A stretch of DNA of 64,000 nucleotides from Cryobacterium aureum (GCF_002954245.1 NZ_PPTG01000046.1:124001-188000); one strand, 5' to 3'; numbered from the stretch's first letter, positions 8,576 to 17,686 are shown. The notes: generated from the sequence alone by a model not told the origin. A program made the numbers and translations.

Positions 8576-9334
8576 GTGAACGCCGTGAGACCCCATTCCC
8601 TGACCCTGACCGGTCGTTTTGTGCAGTTGCAACCGCTCGGAAGTGCGGTGCTGCCCGACCTGGCGCGCGCCATCGCGCACCCCGAAGTCTTCGCCGTGGG
8701 CTACGGCGGCGGCCCGGCCGCGCTGCACCAGGGCGTCGATGGCTTCATCAAGTGGGCACACGATTATTTTCAGTGGGAAGACCTGCCCTACGTGGTGCGC
8801 CTGCTCGGCGGCCCCAACGACGGCGACGTCGTCGGCACCACCACCCTCGGCGACATCGACGAGGTCAACGAATCCATCCACCTCGGCTGGACCGCCTATG
8901 ACCCGCGCGTCTGGGGTACCGCCGTCAACGCCGAAACCAAACTGCTCGTGCTCGGTACCGCCTTCGACAATGGGTTCGGCCGGGTCAAAATTCAAGCGGA
9001 TGCCATCAACGAGCGTTCCCGCGCCGCCATCCTCGGCATCGGCGCCACCTTCGAGGGCATCCTGCGCCATGATCGCCCTCGCGCGGACGGCACCTGGCGG
9101 GACAGCGCCGTGTACTCGATCCTCGCTGACGAGTGGCCGGCCGTGCGCGCCGGGCTCGAGGCCCGCCTCGACGCGTTCGAGGCCCGGTTCGTCACGTATC
9201 GGAGCCTGCGCCCGGCCGGTTCGAGCGGCACCATCAGCGGCGGTGGGCCGCGGGGCGGCTTTGGTCTGAGCGCCAGAAACGCCCCAGAGGCGCCGGACGT
9301 CGAACGCAACGCCGGGGCTGACACGTCGCAGTAG
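8576..9334 (+). CDS. GNAT-family N-acetyltransferase (RimJ/RimL-like)
   Basis: 252 residues from GTG 8576. The GNAT core is recognisable: SLTLTGRFVQLQPLG as first strand, VVGTTTLGDIDEVNESIHLGW as strands 3-4, TAYDPRVWGTAVNAETKLLVL as the acetyl-CoA binding helix region, and VKIQADAINERSRAAILGIGATFEG, the RimJ/RimL signature with the conserved Asn. About 40 residues at the C-terminus are Gly/Ser/Pro-rich and probably disordered. The family acetylates protein N-termini or small amines; the substrate is unknown. A TTG at 8555 gives seven extra residues but lies within the presumed promoter. Confidence 0.82.
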   Translation: MNAVRPHSLTLTGRFVQLQPLGSAVLPDLARAIAHPEVFAVGYGGGPAALHQGVDGFIKWAHDYFQWEDLPYVVRLLGGPNDGDVVGTTTLGDIDEVNESIHLGWTAYDPRVWGTAVNAETKLLVLGTAFDNGFGRVKIQADAINERSRAAILGIGATFEGILRHDRPRADGTWRDSAVYSILADEWPAVRAGLEARLDAFEARFVTYRSLRPAGSSGTISGGGPRGGFGLSARNAPEAPDVERNAGADTSQ

Positions 9335-9430
9335 GTGCGCGCATCCGCGTGGGCGGGCATCCGCTGCCACTTTTTTCGGCGCTTTTCAGACGTTGTGCTC
9401 GGCCGGGCGTGCGCGCGGCACGGCCGGCTA

Positions 9431-9436
9431 TAGGCT
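9431..9436 (+). promoter_or_regulatory. -10 box (TAGGCT) of the DMT transporter gene
   Basis: TAGGCT, six bases, GTG 9443: leaderless pattern. Confidence 0.6.
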
Positions 9437-9442
9437 CGGAGA

Positions 9443-10402
9443 GTGTCCTCAACTCCTGCCGCCAATAAGACTCTCATTGTGCTGCAATTTCTGGGCATGG
9501 GATTGATCTGGGGCTCCAGTTTTCTGTTCATGAAGATCGCCCTCGATGGTGTGAGCTTCGGGCAGATCGCCTGGTCGCGGCTCGTGCTCGGCGGGCTGAC
9601 CCTTGGCCTGATCGTGCTGGTGAACCGGCCGCGCATCAACAACGGGCCGGTGCTGCCGCGGGAGGGCGCGGTCTGGCTGCACTTTCTGGTGATCGCGGTC
9701 AGCGGGTGCGTGATTCCCCACCTGCTGTTCGCCTGGGCCGAACAGTACGTCTCTTCGAGCCTGGCAAGCATCTACAACGCGGTCACCCCGATCATGACCG
9801 CGCTCATGGCGACGCTCGCGTTTCGGGTGGAGAGGCTCGTGCGCGCGCAGGTCGCGGGTGTCGTACTCGGCATTGTCGGCGTAGTTGTGATCATTGGTCC
9901 GTGGCAGTATTCCTCGCTGACCGGTGATCTGTGGGGCCAGCTTGCCTGCCTTGGCGCGGCCGTCTGCTACGGCTTCACTTTCGGCTACACCCGCCGTTTT
10001 CTGAGTGGGCGGCCGATCGCGGCATCGACGTTCGCGTTTCTCAATATCGGGATTGCCGGCGGGATCATGCTGCTGTTGACCCCGGTGCTGGCCTGGAGCC
10101 CGGTGCAGCTGACGCTGCCGATCGTGCTGGGCCTGCTCGCGCTCGGTGCGCTCGGCACCGGTCTGGCGTACATCTGGAACATCAACGTGTTGCGCGCCTG
10201 GGGCCCGACCAACGCGTCCACGGTGACCTACGTGACGCCCGTGGTCGGAGTGATTCTGGGGGTGCTGGTGCTGGCCGAAACGTTCTCCTGGCACGAGCCG
10301 ACGGGGGCGCTGCTGGTGCTGCTGGGCATACTTCTGACGCAGAAACGGTTGCGGTTCGGGGCGCTGCGACCCGCAGTCCGGGAGGCGGCGGCATCCGCTT
10401 AG
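9443..10402 (+). CDS. EamA/DMT superfamily transporter (RhaT/YdcZ-like exporter)
   Basis: 319 residues with ten predicted membrane segments in two five-helix EamA repeats. The first repeat begins FLGMGLIWGSSFLFMKIALDG, which contains the typical GxxW(G)SxF opening; the second begins LACLGAAVCYGFTFGY and ends LGVLVLAETFSWHEPTGALLVLLGI, which carries the usual Glu. Members export amino acids, nucleobases or other metabolites by proton antiport. No substrate can be inferred from the neighbours. The C-terminus is short and basic. Confidence 0.88.
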   Translation: MSSTPAANKTLIVLQFLGMGLIWGSSFLFMKIALDGVSFGQIAWSRLVLGGLTLGLIVLVNRPRINNGPVLPREGAVWLHFLVIAVSGCVIPHLLFAWAEQYVSSSLASIYNAVTPIMTALMATLAFRVERLVRAQVAGVVLGIVGVVVIIGPWQYSSLTGDLWGQLACLGAAVCYGFTFGYTRRFLSGRPIAASTFAFLNIGIAGGIMLLLTPVLAWSPVQLTLPIVLGLLALGALGTGLAYIWNINVLRAWGPTNASTVTYVTPVVGVILGVLVLAETFSWHEPTGALLVLLGILLTQKRLRFGALRPAVREAAASA

Positions 10403-10411
10403 GCCATGCAT

Positions 10412-10417
10412 TATCGT
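10412..10417 (+). promoter_or_regulatory. -10 box (TATCGT) of the chorismate mutase gene
   Basis: TATCGT, six bases, ATG 10424. It selects ATG 10424 over the in-frame ATG at 10406, which would lie upstream of the transcript start. Confidence 0.6.
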
Positions 10418-10423
10418 AAAAGT

Positions 10424-10876
10424 ATGGTCGTATACGAGGAATTACCCGAAGGCGCCGACGCCGCTGCCATCGAGGAGCTGCACAGTATTCGCGAGAGCAT
10501 CGATAATATCGACGCCGCGCTCATTCACCTGCTGGCCGAGCGGTTCAAGTTCACCCAGCAGGTCGGGCGGCTTAAAGCTGCCCACGGGCTGCCGGCTGCT
10601 GACCCGGCGCGTGAACTCATGCAGATCGACCGGCTGCGCGGGCTCGCCGAAGAGGCCCACCTCGACCCGGCCTTCGCCGAGAAGTTTCTGAATTTCATCA
10701 TCGCTGAGGTCATCCACCACCACGTGAAGATCGCCGGTGGGGATGCTGTGCCGCCGGGGCGTGTTGCAGGGGCGGCACCGCTGTCCACTCCCGTTGCCGC
10801 GCCGGCTGTGCAGGTTGCTGCGGCGCATCCGCTTCCACGTCCGCCGGCCGCGCACGCGCCGAGCGCAGCGTTGTAG
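10424..10876 (+). CDS. Chorismate mutase, AroQ type
   Basis: 150 residues. Residues about 10-95 form the all-helical AroQ fold: EELHSIRESIDNIDAALIHLLAERF with the first catalytic Arg, then VGRLKAAHGLPAADPARE with the Lys and Asp of the active site, and DPAFAEKFLNFIIAEVIHHH. The enzyme turns chorismate into prephenate at the start of Phe/Tyr synthesis. The last 45 residues are Pro/Ala-rich and not part of the fold. In Corynebacteriales the homologue is activated by DAHP synthase; no aro genes are nearby here. The stop lies 5 bp before the next gene. Confidence 0.88.
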   Translation: MVVYEELPEGADAAAIEELHSIRESIDNIDAALIHLLAERFKFTQQVGRLKAAHGLPAADPARELMQIDRLRGLAEEAHLDPAFAEKFLNFIIAEVIHHHVKIAGGDAVPPGRVAGAAPLSTPVAAPAVQVAAAHPLPRPPAAHAPSAAL

Positions 10877-10881
10877 CGTAG

Positions 10882-11805
10882 GTGAGCTGGAACCCGCGGG
10901 CTCTGCCCGACCAGACCGGCAAGACGTTCGTTATCACCGGCGCCAACGCCGGCCTCGGCTACTTCACCAGCGAACAGCTCGCCGGCGCGGGCGCCCACGT
11001 CGTGCTCGCCTGCCGCAACCTGGTGAAAGCGGATGCCGCAGCGGCGGCGATTCGCGCGCGTGTGCCCGCGGCATCCGTTTCGGTGTTGCAGCTCGACGTA
11101 TCTGACCTGAGCTCGGTGCGCGATGTCAGCGAAACTCTGCGCGCGCTACCGCGCCTGGACGGCCTGATTCTGAACGCCGGCATCGTGCACCCGCCGACCG
11201 ACCGAGCTGTGAGCCTCGACGGTAACGAGCTGGTCTTCGCGACGAACTTTCTCGGGCATTTTGCTTTGACTGCCGGGTCGCTCATGGCCTTGCGGCGGAC
11301 GCCCGGCAGCCGGGTGGTGTCGCTCGGGTCGCTGATTTCTCGGCTGATGGATTCCTCGCTCGATGATCTGCAGCTGGCGACCACGTACAACGGGTGGAAG
11401 GCGTACGCCCAGTCCAAGATCGCCATGCAGGTGTTTGGGTTCGAGCTCGATCGGCGGCTGCGAATGAATGGTGCCGGAATGGTGCAGTCGCTGGTCGCGC
11501 ATCCGGGATATTCGATTTCGGGGTTGACCCCCACCATCTCCGGTGTTAACGAAATCACCCCGGCAAAGCGCGTGATCGACGGGCTGCAAACGGTGGTCGG
11601 CGCCCAGGGCAAGCATCACGGAGCCTGGTCGACCGTACGGGCCGCAATCGACCCGGATGCCCACGGCGGCGACTACTTCGGCCCGCGCCTGCTTACCCGC
11701 GGTGCTCCCACGCGCCAGCCCGCCACCCGAACCTCCCGAGACCGAGCGGTGGCCGCGCGTCTCTGGGAGCGAGCCGAGACCCTGGTCGGAGATCCCTTCC
11801 TCTAG
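10882..11805 (+). CDS. Short-chain dehydrogenase/reductase
   Basis: 307 residues of the classical SDR family, in the subgroup resembling retinol dehydrogenases and protochlorophyllide reductase. Visible are the cofactor motif TGANAGLGYF near residue 15, the NNAG equivalent LILNAGIVHPP near 95, the active Ser in VVSLGSLISR near 150, and the catalytic YAQSKIAM (Tyr, Lys) near 175. ACRN after the second strand suggests NADP preference. It follows the chorismate mutase gene by 5 bp and may share its transcript. The C-terminal 40 residues are basic. The substrate is unknown. Confidence 0.88.
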   Translation: MSWNPRALPDQTGKTFVITGANAGLGYFTSEQLAGAGAHVVLACRNLVKADAAAAAIRARVPAASVSVLQLDVSDLSSVRDVSETLRALPRLDGLILNAGIVHPPTDRAVSLDGNELVFATNFLGHFALTAGSLMALRRTPGSRVVSLGSLISRLMDSSLDDLQLATTYNGWKAYAQSKIAMQVFGFELDRRLRMNGAGMVQSLVAHPGYSISGLTPTISGVNEITPAKRVIDGLQTVVGAQGKHHGAWSTVRAAIDPDAHGGDYFGPRLLTRGAPTRQPATRTSRDRAVAARLWERAETLVGDPFL

Positions 11806-11814
11806 GCCTTCACG

Positions 11815-11871
11815 CGAAAGCGGGAAATATGCTGCTTCAGCGTGCGCGAAGCAGCATATTTCCCGCTCTCG
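11815..11871. repeat. Dispersed hairpin repeat, copy A
   Basis: Two 24-base arms that pair with one mismatch around a 9-base loop (AGCGTGCGC). The left arm starts CGAAAGCGGGAAA and ends TGCTTC. It lies between the SDR stop and the aldo/keto reductase promoter. Related copies are at 12931, 13979 and 58336, all in the same orientation as judged by the loop. Confidence 0.85.
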
Positions 11872-11892
11872 AAAGACGGCACGCGTCGCAGG

Positions 11893-11898
11893 TAGTCT
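11893..11898 (+). promoter_or_regulatory. -10 box (TAGTCT) of the aldo/keto reductase gene
   Basis: TAGTCT, six bases, ATG 11905. The hairpin copy A ends 21 bp upstream, about where the -35 region would be. Confidence 0.6.
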
Positions 11899-11904
11899 GA
11901 TCAG

Positions 11905-12915
11905 ATGACTACATTGCCCGCTGTCCTGCCCGCAGTCACACTGGGAGACGGACTCACCGTCAGCCCGCAGGGCTACGGAGGCATGTCGCTCACGCCGGTC
12001 TATGGTCCGATCGACCCCGACGATGCCCTGCGCACGCTGACGCACGCCGTTGACTCGGGCCTCACCTTCATCGACACGGCCAACGTCTACGGCAACGGGT
12101 TAAGCGAACGCACCATTGCCCGACTGCTCGCCACCCGACGCGATGAAGTGCAGCTGGCGAGCAAGTTCGGCATCCTTTCGGGCGGGGGAATCGGTGCACG
12201 CGGCATCCGTGGTGACCGTGCCTACGTGTTCGAGCAGATCGATCTGAGCCTCGCGCGCCTCGCCACCGACCACCTGGACCTCTACTACCAGCACCGAGTC
12301 GACCCCGACGTGCCCATCGAAGAGACCGTCGGGGCGCTCGCCGAACTGGTTCAGGCGGGCAAGATCCGCCACATCGGTCTCTCCGAACCGACTGGTGAGG
12401 AGCTGCGCCGCGCTTCCGCCGTTCACCCGATCGCCGCAGTGCAGTCCGAGTGGAGCATTATCAGCCGAGACGTCGAGCGGCACGTTGTCCCTACCGCGAT
12501 CGAGCTGGGCGTCGGGTTCGTCCCGTATTCGCCTCTGGGCCGCCAGTGGCTCACCGGGCTATTCGACCGCAGCGCGCTCACGGACGCAGACGGGCGGCAT
12601 AAGTTTCCCCGGTTCACCCCGGATGCCCTCGCCGCCAACCAGCCCATTCTCGACGAGGTGATCGCGGTGGCTCGCGAGGCGGCAGTTTCACCAGCGCAGG
12701 TCGCGCTTGCCTGGCTCTATGACAAGGGTCGCACCCTCGGGCTTGCTCTGTCCCCGATCCCCGGGTCGCGTTTCACCGAGCGAGTGGACGAGAATCTCGC
12801 GGCCACGAACATCCGTCTCGATGCCGCACACGTAGCGCGCTTGGACGCGCTCGCGGACCGCATCGTCGCCGGCCGATCATTCAACCCCCAGTGGGTCTCT
12901 GCCGGTCGCGAATAG
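11905..12915 (+). CDS. Aldo/keto reductase
   Basis: 336 residues of the AKR (beta/alpha)8 family, closest in layout to the AKR13/YajO group. The catalytic tetrad is visible: Asp in TFIDTANVYGNG, Tyr of the same motif, Lys in ASKFGILSGG, and His in LYYQHRVD. C-terminal elements include IPGSRFTERVDENLAATNI, the NADPH-binding loop. The enzyme reduces aldehydes or ketones with NADPH in the cytoplasm; the substrate is unknown. It is flanked on both sides by copies of the hairpin repeat and appears monocistronic. Confidence 0.92.
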   Translation: MTTLPAVLPAVTLGDGLTVSPQGYGGMSLTPVYGPIDPDDALRTLTHAVDSGLTFIDTANVYGNGLSERTIARLLATRRDEVQLASKFGILSGGGIGARGIRGDRAYVFEQIDLSLARLATDHLDLYYQHRVDPDVPIEETVGALAELVQAGKIRHIGLSEPTGEELRRASAVHPIAAVQSEWSIISRDVERHVVPTAIELGVGFVPYSPLGRQWLTGLFDRSALTDADGRHKFPRFTPDALAANQPILDEVIAVAREAAVSPAQVALAWLYDKGRTLGLALSPIPGSRFTERVDENLAATNIRLDAAHVARLDALADRIVAGRSFNPQWVSAGRE

Positions 12916-12930
12916 CCCCTACCCGTCTCG

Positions 12931-12987
12931 CGAGAGCAGGAAAAATGCTGCTTCGGGGTGCGCGATGCAGCAAATTTCCCGCTCTCG
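12931..12987. repeat. Dispersed hairpin repeat, copy B
   Basis: Arms of 24 bases with a few mismatches around a 9-base loop ending GTGCGC. It lies between the convergent aldo/keto reductase and DUF559 genes, so here it could also act as a bidirectional terminator. It is the most diverged of the four copies. Confidence 0.8.
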
Positions 12988-12989
12988 GC

Positions 12990-13901
12990 TCACGGGTGCC
13001 AACCGCCGGTTATTAGCGCAGCTGTTACTCTGCGGATCACCTCGGATGGATTTCGGAGGTGGGATTTGTTGATGCGGATGACCCGCCAGGTGTTCTCCAT
13101 GAGCGCGTCGAGGCGGTCAACGTCCCAGTGGTACTGGTTTTCGTCGGTACGATGCTGCCCGCCATCGTACTCGAGCAGAACGCGGTACCGGCGAAAGACC
13201 AGGTCGCCGGTGGCGAGTTTCACCCCGGTGCGGCTCATGATGATGGCATTGACCTCGGGTTCGGGCAGGCCGGCCCGCACGATGAGCAGCCGCAGGTCGG
13301 TCTCGCGGGGTGAATCGACGCCCGGTCGAATCCAGATCAGCGCCTCGTGCAGGCGTTTAACGCCACGGTGTCCGGAATAGCGACGAACGGCTGCCAGCAG
13401 GTCGCGCATCTCGGCTAACGGATGTTGACGGCGCACGAGCGCATCGCCCAGGCGGATCAAGTCGTCGAGGCCGAGCATGCTGGAGAGCTGGCACCACGTG
13501 TCAACCGGGCACGTGACGTGCAGGCCGCGCACCTCCTGGATGCGCAGGCTGCCGGGCTCAGCGTGGTGCGCGATGACGCCGCGAACGTCGGGACGAGTAG
13601 CGGCCACGTCCGAGCAGACGTGCACGTCCCAGGAATGCTGCCGGCCCCAGGGCATCGGGAGACCGTGGATGATGGCGGCCGTCACGTGACTGAAGTAGTG
13701 GGTCGTCGGCATCCGCTTGCTGTAGGTTTCGATGCGCGATTCAACGTTGTCGGGGGCGCCGCGCTGCACTCGCGTGCCAGGGAACGGATGCCCGAGGTCA
13801 GCGCCGCGCATGCGTGTGGCGCTCAATCCGAAATCGAGGCCCTCGCGGGTGCTAAATCCCCTGTGCTGCAGTTCCGGCGGGAGTTGACTGGCACGCTTCA
13901 T
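12990..13901 (-). CDS. DUF559 (Vsr-like) endonuclease-domain protein with AbiEi-like N-terminus
   Basis: 303 residues from the ATG at 13901 (MKRASQLPPELQHRGF), the start that best fits relatives; an upstream ATG at 13979 adds 26 residues but sits on the edge of a repeat. The N-terminal 60 residues look like the winged helix of AbiEi-type antitoxins (STREGLDFGLSATRMRG). The C-terminal third is a DUF559/Vsr-like PD-(D/E)XK fold, with LLEYDGGQHRTD carrying the Glu-Tyr-Asp-Gly-Gln-His hallmark and then RLDALMENTWRVIRI. Actinobacteria often carry several such proteins. No cognate AbiEii toxin is next to it, and its function is unknown. Confidence 0.75.
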   Translation of the reverse strand: MKRASQLPPELQHRGFSTREGLDFGLSATRMRGADLGHPFPGTRVQRGAPDNVESRIETYSKRMPTTHYFSHVTAAIIHGLPMPWGRQHSWDVHVCSDVAATRPDVRGVIAHHAEPGSLRIQEVRGLHVTCPVDTWCQLSSMLGLDDLIRLGDALVRRQHPLAEMRDLLAAVRRYSGHRGVKRLHEALIWIRPGVDSPRETDLRLLIVRAGLPEPEVNAIIMSRTGVKLATGDLVFRRYRVLLEYDGGQHRTDENQYHWDVDRLDALMENTWRVIRINKSHLRNPSEVIRRVTAALITGGWHP

Positions 13902-13978
13902 GCTCCAGAGCATGCCCTGCACCCGAGATCCCGTGCAGGTTATCCACAGGTTCGGCTGGTTCCACAGGCCGTCCATCA

Positions 13979-14039
13979 CGCGAAAGCGGAAAATACGTTG
14001 CTTCAGCTACCGTGAAGCAACAATTTTCCCGCTTTCGCG
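13979..14039. repeat. Dispersed hairpin repeat, copy C
   Basis: Arms of about 26 bases beginning CGCGAAAGCGGAAAA, loop starting AGCTACC. It lies between the DUF559 gene start and the purL end, immediately before the tetranucleotide array. Confidence 0.85.
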
Positions 14040-14046
14040 AGCAGTC

Positions 14047-14120
14047 GGGGAGGGAGGGAGGGATGGAGGGAGGGAGGGAGGGAGGGAGGGAGGGATGGAG
14101 GGAGGGAGGGAGGGAGGGAG
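14047..14120. repeat. GGGA tetranucleotide microsatellite after purL
   Basis: About 18 tandem GGGA/GGAG units with two GGGATGGA interruptions, directly abutting the purL stop codon (TTA at 14121 on the plus strand). The plus strand has many runs of three G and could fold into G-quadruplexes. Such arrays vary in length by slippage. Confidence 0.9.
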
Positions 14121-16427
14121 TTAGGCGAAGGCTGCGGGGAGGGGTGATTGGTGGCGGTTGCGCACCTCGGCGAGCGGCGCCGTAAAGACGTCCTGCACCT
14201 CTAGGGCGTGCAGGGTGGCATCCGTTACGCCGATGCGCAGCACCGGAATGTAGCGGCCGGCGCACAGACCGAGAAACTTTACGTCGTCTTCGCGCGGCAC
14301 CGAAACGATGACGCGACCGGCCGATTCCGAGAACAGGGCAGTGGATGCGTCCACCCCGTCCCGATCCAGAATGTCACCCAGCCAGACCCGCGCGCCCACA
14401 CCGAAGCGCATCACGGCTTCGGCGAGGGCCTGGGCGAGCCCACCCTCGCTGAGGTCGTGGGCACTGTCGATGAGGGCTTCCTTCGACGCGGCGTGCAGCA
14501 GACCGGCAAGGGCCTTCTCGCGGCCAAGATCCACGACCGGCGGACGACCACCGAGGTGGTCGTGCACGACGCCGGCCCAGGCCGAGCCGTCGAGTTCGAG
14601 GCGGGTATCCCCCAGCAGGTAGATGTTGTGCCCGTCGTCCTGCCAGCCGCTCGGGATGCGGCGGGCGACGTCGTCGATCACGCCGAGCACGGCCACGACC
14701 GGGGTCGGGTGGATCGGCTGGTCGCCGGTCTGGTTGTAGAACGAGACGTTGCCACCGGTGACGGGAATCTCGAGCTCCAGGCATCCGTCGGCGAGGGCGG
14801 TAACGGCCTCGCGGAACTGCCACATGACCTCGGGGTTCTCGGGCGAGCCGAAGTTGAGGCAGTCGCTGACGCCGGCGGGTACCGCGCCGGTCGCGGCGAC
14901 GTTGCGGTACGCCTCGGCCAGGGCCAGCTGCGCGCCGCGGTACGGGTCGAGCTGGCAGTAACGGCCGTTCGCGTCGGTCGCGATCGCGAAACCGAGGCCG
15001 CTCTCTTCGTCGACGCGGATCATGCCGCCGTCATCGGGAAAGGACAGCGCCGTGTTGCCCTGCACGTAGTGGTCGTACTGGTCGGTGATCCAGCTCGGGT
15101 CGGCCTGGTTCGGCGAGCCGAGCAGGTCGAGGAACTGCTCGCGCAGGGTCTCCCCGTCGAGCGCGCGCGGCAGCACGGAGGCGGTATCGGCCTGCAGGGC
15201 GTCGATCCAGGTCGGGTAGGCGAGCGGGCGCTCGTAGACCGGGCCGTCCACGGCCACGGTGCGCGGCAGCACGTTGACGATCTCTTCACCGTGCCAATTG
15301 ATGATGAGGCGGCCGGTGTCGGTGACCTCGCCGAGCACGCTGGTCTCGACATCCCACTTTTTCGTGACGGCGAGGAAGCCCTCGAGCTTCTCTGGCGTGA
15401 CGATGGCCATCATGCGTTCCTGGCTCTCGCTCATCAGAATCTCTTCGGCGGTGAGCGTTGGGTCGCGCAGCAGCACCTTCTCGAGTTCGATGAACATGCC
15501 GCCGTCACCGTTCGAGGCGAGCTCGCTGGTCGCGCAGCTGATTCCGGCCGCGCCGAGGTCCTGGATACCCTCGACGAGCTTGCCGGCGAACAGTTCGAGG
15601 CAGCACTCGATGAGTACCTTCTCGGCGAACGGGTCGCCGACCTGCACGGCTGGGCGCTTGGTCGGTCCGCCAGCACTGAAGGTGTCGGAGGCGAGAATGG
15701 ATGCCCCGCCGATGCCGTCGCCGCCGGTGCGGGCTCCAAACAACACGACCTGGTTGCCGACGCCGCGGGCGTTGGCAAGGTGCAGGTCTTCGTGGCGCAG
15801 CACGCCAACCGAGAGCGCGTTGACCAGCGGGTTGCCCTGGTAGACCTTGTCGAACACGGTCTCACCGCCGATGTTCGGCAGGCCGAGGCAGTTGCCGTAG
15901 AAGCTGATGCCGGAGACCACGCCGTGTACGACGCGGGCGGTATCTGGATCGTTGATGTCACCGAAGCGTAGGGCATCCATCACGGCGACCGGGCGGGCGC
16001 CCATCGAGATGATGTCGCGCACGATTCCGCCGACGCCGGTCGCGGCGCCCTGGAACGGCTCGATGTAGGAGGGGTGGTTGTGCGATTCGATCTTGAACGT
16101 GACCGCCCAGCCCTCGCCGACGTCGAGCACACCGGCGTTTTCGCCCATGCCGACCATGAGGTTCTTCTTCATGGCGGGGGTGACCTTGTCTCCGAACTGG
16201 CGCAGGTACATTTTCGAGCTTTTATAGGAGCAGTGCTCGCTCCACATCACCGAATACATGGCGAGTTCGCCGCTCGTGGGGCGGCGGCCCAGAATTTCAC
16301 GGATCTTCGCGTATTCGTCGGCCTTGAGCCCGAGCGCGCCGTAGGGCTGGTCCTTCTCTGGCGTCGCAATGGCGTTGGAAACGGTGTCGGCGACGCCGCG
16401 GGAAGAGGTGTTGGAAACAGCGGTCAC
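14121..16427 (-). CDS. purL: Phosphoribosylformylglycinamidine synthase, large (PurL) subunit
   Basis: 768 residues, the small-type PurL that works with PurS and PurQ to make FGAM from FGAR, glutamine and ATP. Motifs: [20 protein letters not shown] with active-site His, [46 protein letters not shown] and [15 protein letters not shown] chose the GTG at 16427 (VTAVSNTSS) because GGGGAG lies 10 bases upstream; the frame stays open to 16589 with a low-complexity extension unlike PurL. Its partners purQ and purS are about 13 kb away on the same strand, unusual for a complex usually encoded as purSQL. Confidence 0.96.
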   Translation of the reverse strand: MTAVSNTSSRGVADTVSNAIATPEKDQPYGALGLKADEYAKIREILGRRPTSGELAMYSVMWSEHCSYKSSKMYLRQFGDKVTPAMKKNLMVGMGENAGVLDVGEGWAVTFKIESHNHPSYIEPFQGAATGVGGIVRDIISMGARPVAVMDALRFGDINDPDTARVVHGVVSGISFYGNCLGLPNIGGETVFDKVYQGNPLVNALSVGVLRHEDLHLANARGVGNQVVLFGARTGGDGIGGASILASDTFSAGGPTKRPAVQVGDPFAEKVLIECCLELFAGKLVEGIQDLGAAGISCATSELASNGDGGMFIELEKVLLRDPTLTAEEILMSESQERMMAIVTPEKLEGFLAVTKKWDVETSVLGEVTDTGRLIINWHGEEIVNVLPRTVAVDGPVYERPLAYPTWIDALQADTASVLPRALDGETLREQFLDLLGSPNQADPSWITDQYDHYVQGNTALSFPDDGGMIRVDEESGLGFAIATDANGRYCQLDPYRGAQLALAEAYRNVAATGAVPAGVSDCLNFGSPENPEVMWQFREAVTALADGCLELEIPVTGGNVSFYNQTGDQPIHPTPVVAVLGVIDDVARRIPSGWQDDGHNIYLLGDTRLELDGSAWAGVVHDHLGGRPPVVDLGREKALAGLLHAASKEALIDSAHDLSEGGLAQALAEAVMRFGVGARVWLGDILDRDGVDASTALFSESAGRVIVSVPREDDVKFLGLCAGRYIPVLRIGVTDATLHALEVQDVFTAPLAEVRNRHQSPLPAAFA

Positions 16428-16687
16428 GTGTGGAATTCTCCCCGAGATAGCGGATGCTTGACCCGGCAAGTCTACCGGTCGCCTCGCCCCTGCCCGCGTG
16501 GCTCTCGTCAGAGTGGAGGTCTGAGTCATCTCGTGCGCCTCCTGCCGGAATGGGCGGTTGCGGTTCGCAACCGAGGTGGGCTTGGCCACCGTCAGCGCGC
16601 CCGTTGTGGGTGACCGCGCCAGGTGTAGATGGCGCGCTCACCGGTAGGTGGCGCGGTGACCGAGCACGACTTCGCGCACCGTCGCCA

Positions 16688-16693
16688 TAGGCT
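16688..16693 (+). promoter_or_regulatory. -10 box (TAGGCT), leaderless promoter
   Basis: TAGGCT, six bases, ATG 16700. Confidence 0.6.
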
Positions 16694-16699
16694 GTCTCC

Positions 16700-17539
16700 A
16701 TGACAGACAGCGCACTGATCGGGCCCGTCGCCGCGCCGGATCTGCATGTCATGAGTTTCAACATCCGTCGACGCCTGCCGCACCTCAACCCGCGCAGCCC
16801 CGATCGGTGGGTGCACCGCCGGCCGCTACTGAAACGTCTGCTCGCGGCGGAACGGCCCGCACTGATCGGCGTGCAAGAAGCACTGTTCGACCAGGCGAAC
16901 TTTGTGCGCCACGCGCTCGGCGAGCGTTACCGCTCGATCGGCTATGGCCGGGAAACCAACAAGGGAGGGGAAGGCTGCCCGATCTTTTACGATTCACATC
17001 GGCTGCGCGTGCTTGAGTGGAAGCAGACGGCACTCTTCGAGACACCATCGCAGCCGGGATCCACCTCCTGGGGTAACCGCACCCCGCGCGTCGTCGTCGA
17101 CGCGCTCTTTCACGACATCGCCACCGGTATCGATTTTCAGGCCGTGAACACGCACTTCGACCACCGCTCCCGCACCTCGCGGCTGCGATCCGCCGACGTG
17201 CTTCGACGAATCGTGTCAGCGTCGCAGCTGCCCACGATCGTGACCGGCGATTTCAACACGGATGCGAGTACCGCCCCGTATGACCGCCTCACCGGCCAGG
17301 GCCTGCTCCTGGATTCCTGGGATACAGCAGAAGAACGCCTCACCGACGGGTGGGGAACGTTCCTGAACTACCGCCCGCCGCAAGGCAACCACAAGCGGAT
17401 CGACTGGATCCTCGTCACGCCCGGCGTCACCGTGCTGAAGGCCGCCATTAACGTGAAGCGCTGTGACGGCGGCTGGCCGTCGGACCACGCCGCGATCCAG
17501 ACCGTCGTGAATCTCGCAGGCATCGCCTCCGAAACATGA
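16700..17539 (+). CDS. Endonuclease/exonuclease/phosphatase family protein
   Basis: 279 residues of the EEP (DNase I-like) fold. Motifs in order: VMSFNIRRRLP with the metal-linked Asn, LIGVQEALFDQ with the catalytic Glu, VNTHFDHRS, IVTGDFNTDAS with the Asp and Asn, IDWILVTPG, and WPSDHAAIQ with the catalytic His. No signal peptide is visible, so it probably acts in the cytoplasm on a phosphodiester or phosphomonoester. Similar proteins are annotated only at family level. It is convergent with the acyl-CoA ligase gene, and a hairpin separates them. Confidence 0.9.
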   Translation: MTDSALIGPVAAPDLHVMSFNIRRRLPHLNPRSPDRWVHRRPLLKRLLAAERPALIGVQEALFDQANFVRHALGERYRSIGYGRETNKGGEGCPIFYDSHRLRVLEWKQTALFETPSQPGSTSWGNRTPRVVVDALFHDIATGIDFQAVNTHFDHRSRTSRLRSADVLRRIVSASQLPTIVTGDFNTDASTAPYDRLTGQGLLLDSWDTAEERLTDGWGTFLNYRPPQGNHKRIDWILVTPGVTVLKAAINVKRCDGGWPSDHAAIQTVVNLAGIASET

Positions 17540-17573
17540 GAAGGGACTTCGATCCCTGACTCGTCTTCACTGC

Positions 17574-17602
17574 GCCCTCACTATCGCTCTCAGTGAGGGG
17601 GC
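17574..17602. terminator. Hairpin between convergent genes
   Basis: GCCCTCACT pairs with AGTGAGGGGGC (two extra G) around a 9-base loop. It lies between an EEP gene and an acyl-CoA ligase gene that converge, so a bidirectional terminator is likely. There is no clear U-tract. Confidence 0.6.
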
Positions 17603-17686
17603 AAGTCAGGCGGAAGTGAGGAGTCGCGCCGCGCGCATGACCGATGGGCGGTATGTCCGGGAGCGGGTACTGACTCGCCCGCACGG

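Noticed and set aside
6923..9370. 815-residue open frame on the minus strand
   Set aside because: It is antisense to purA and the acetyltransferase gene and is His/Asp/Gly-rich, the usual shadow of a high-GC gene.
12990..13901. AbiE toxin-antitoxin pair
   Set aside because: The antitoxin-like HTH is fused to a DUF559 domain and there is no AbiEii nucleotidyltransferase gene next to it.
14208..15971. 587-residue plus-strand open frame
   Set aside because: Antisense to purL, with low-complexity composition and no domain.
16428..16589. Upstream extension of PurL
   Set aside because: No PurL similarity and a good ribosome binding site lies in front of GTG 16427.
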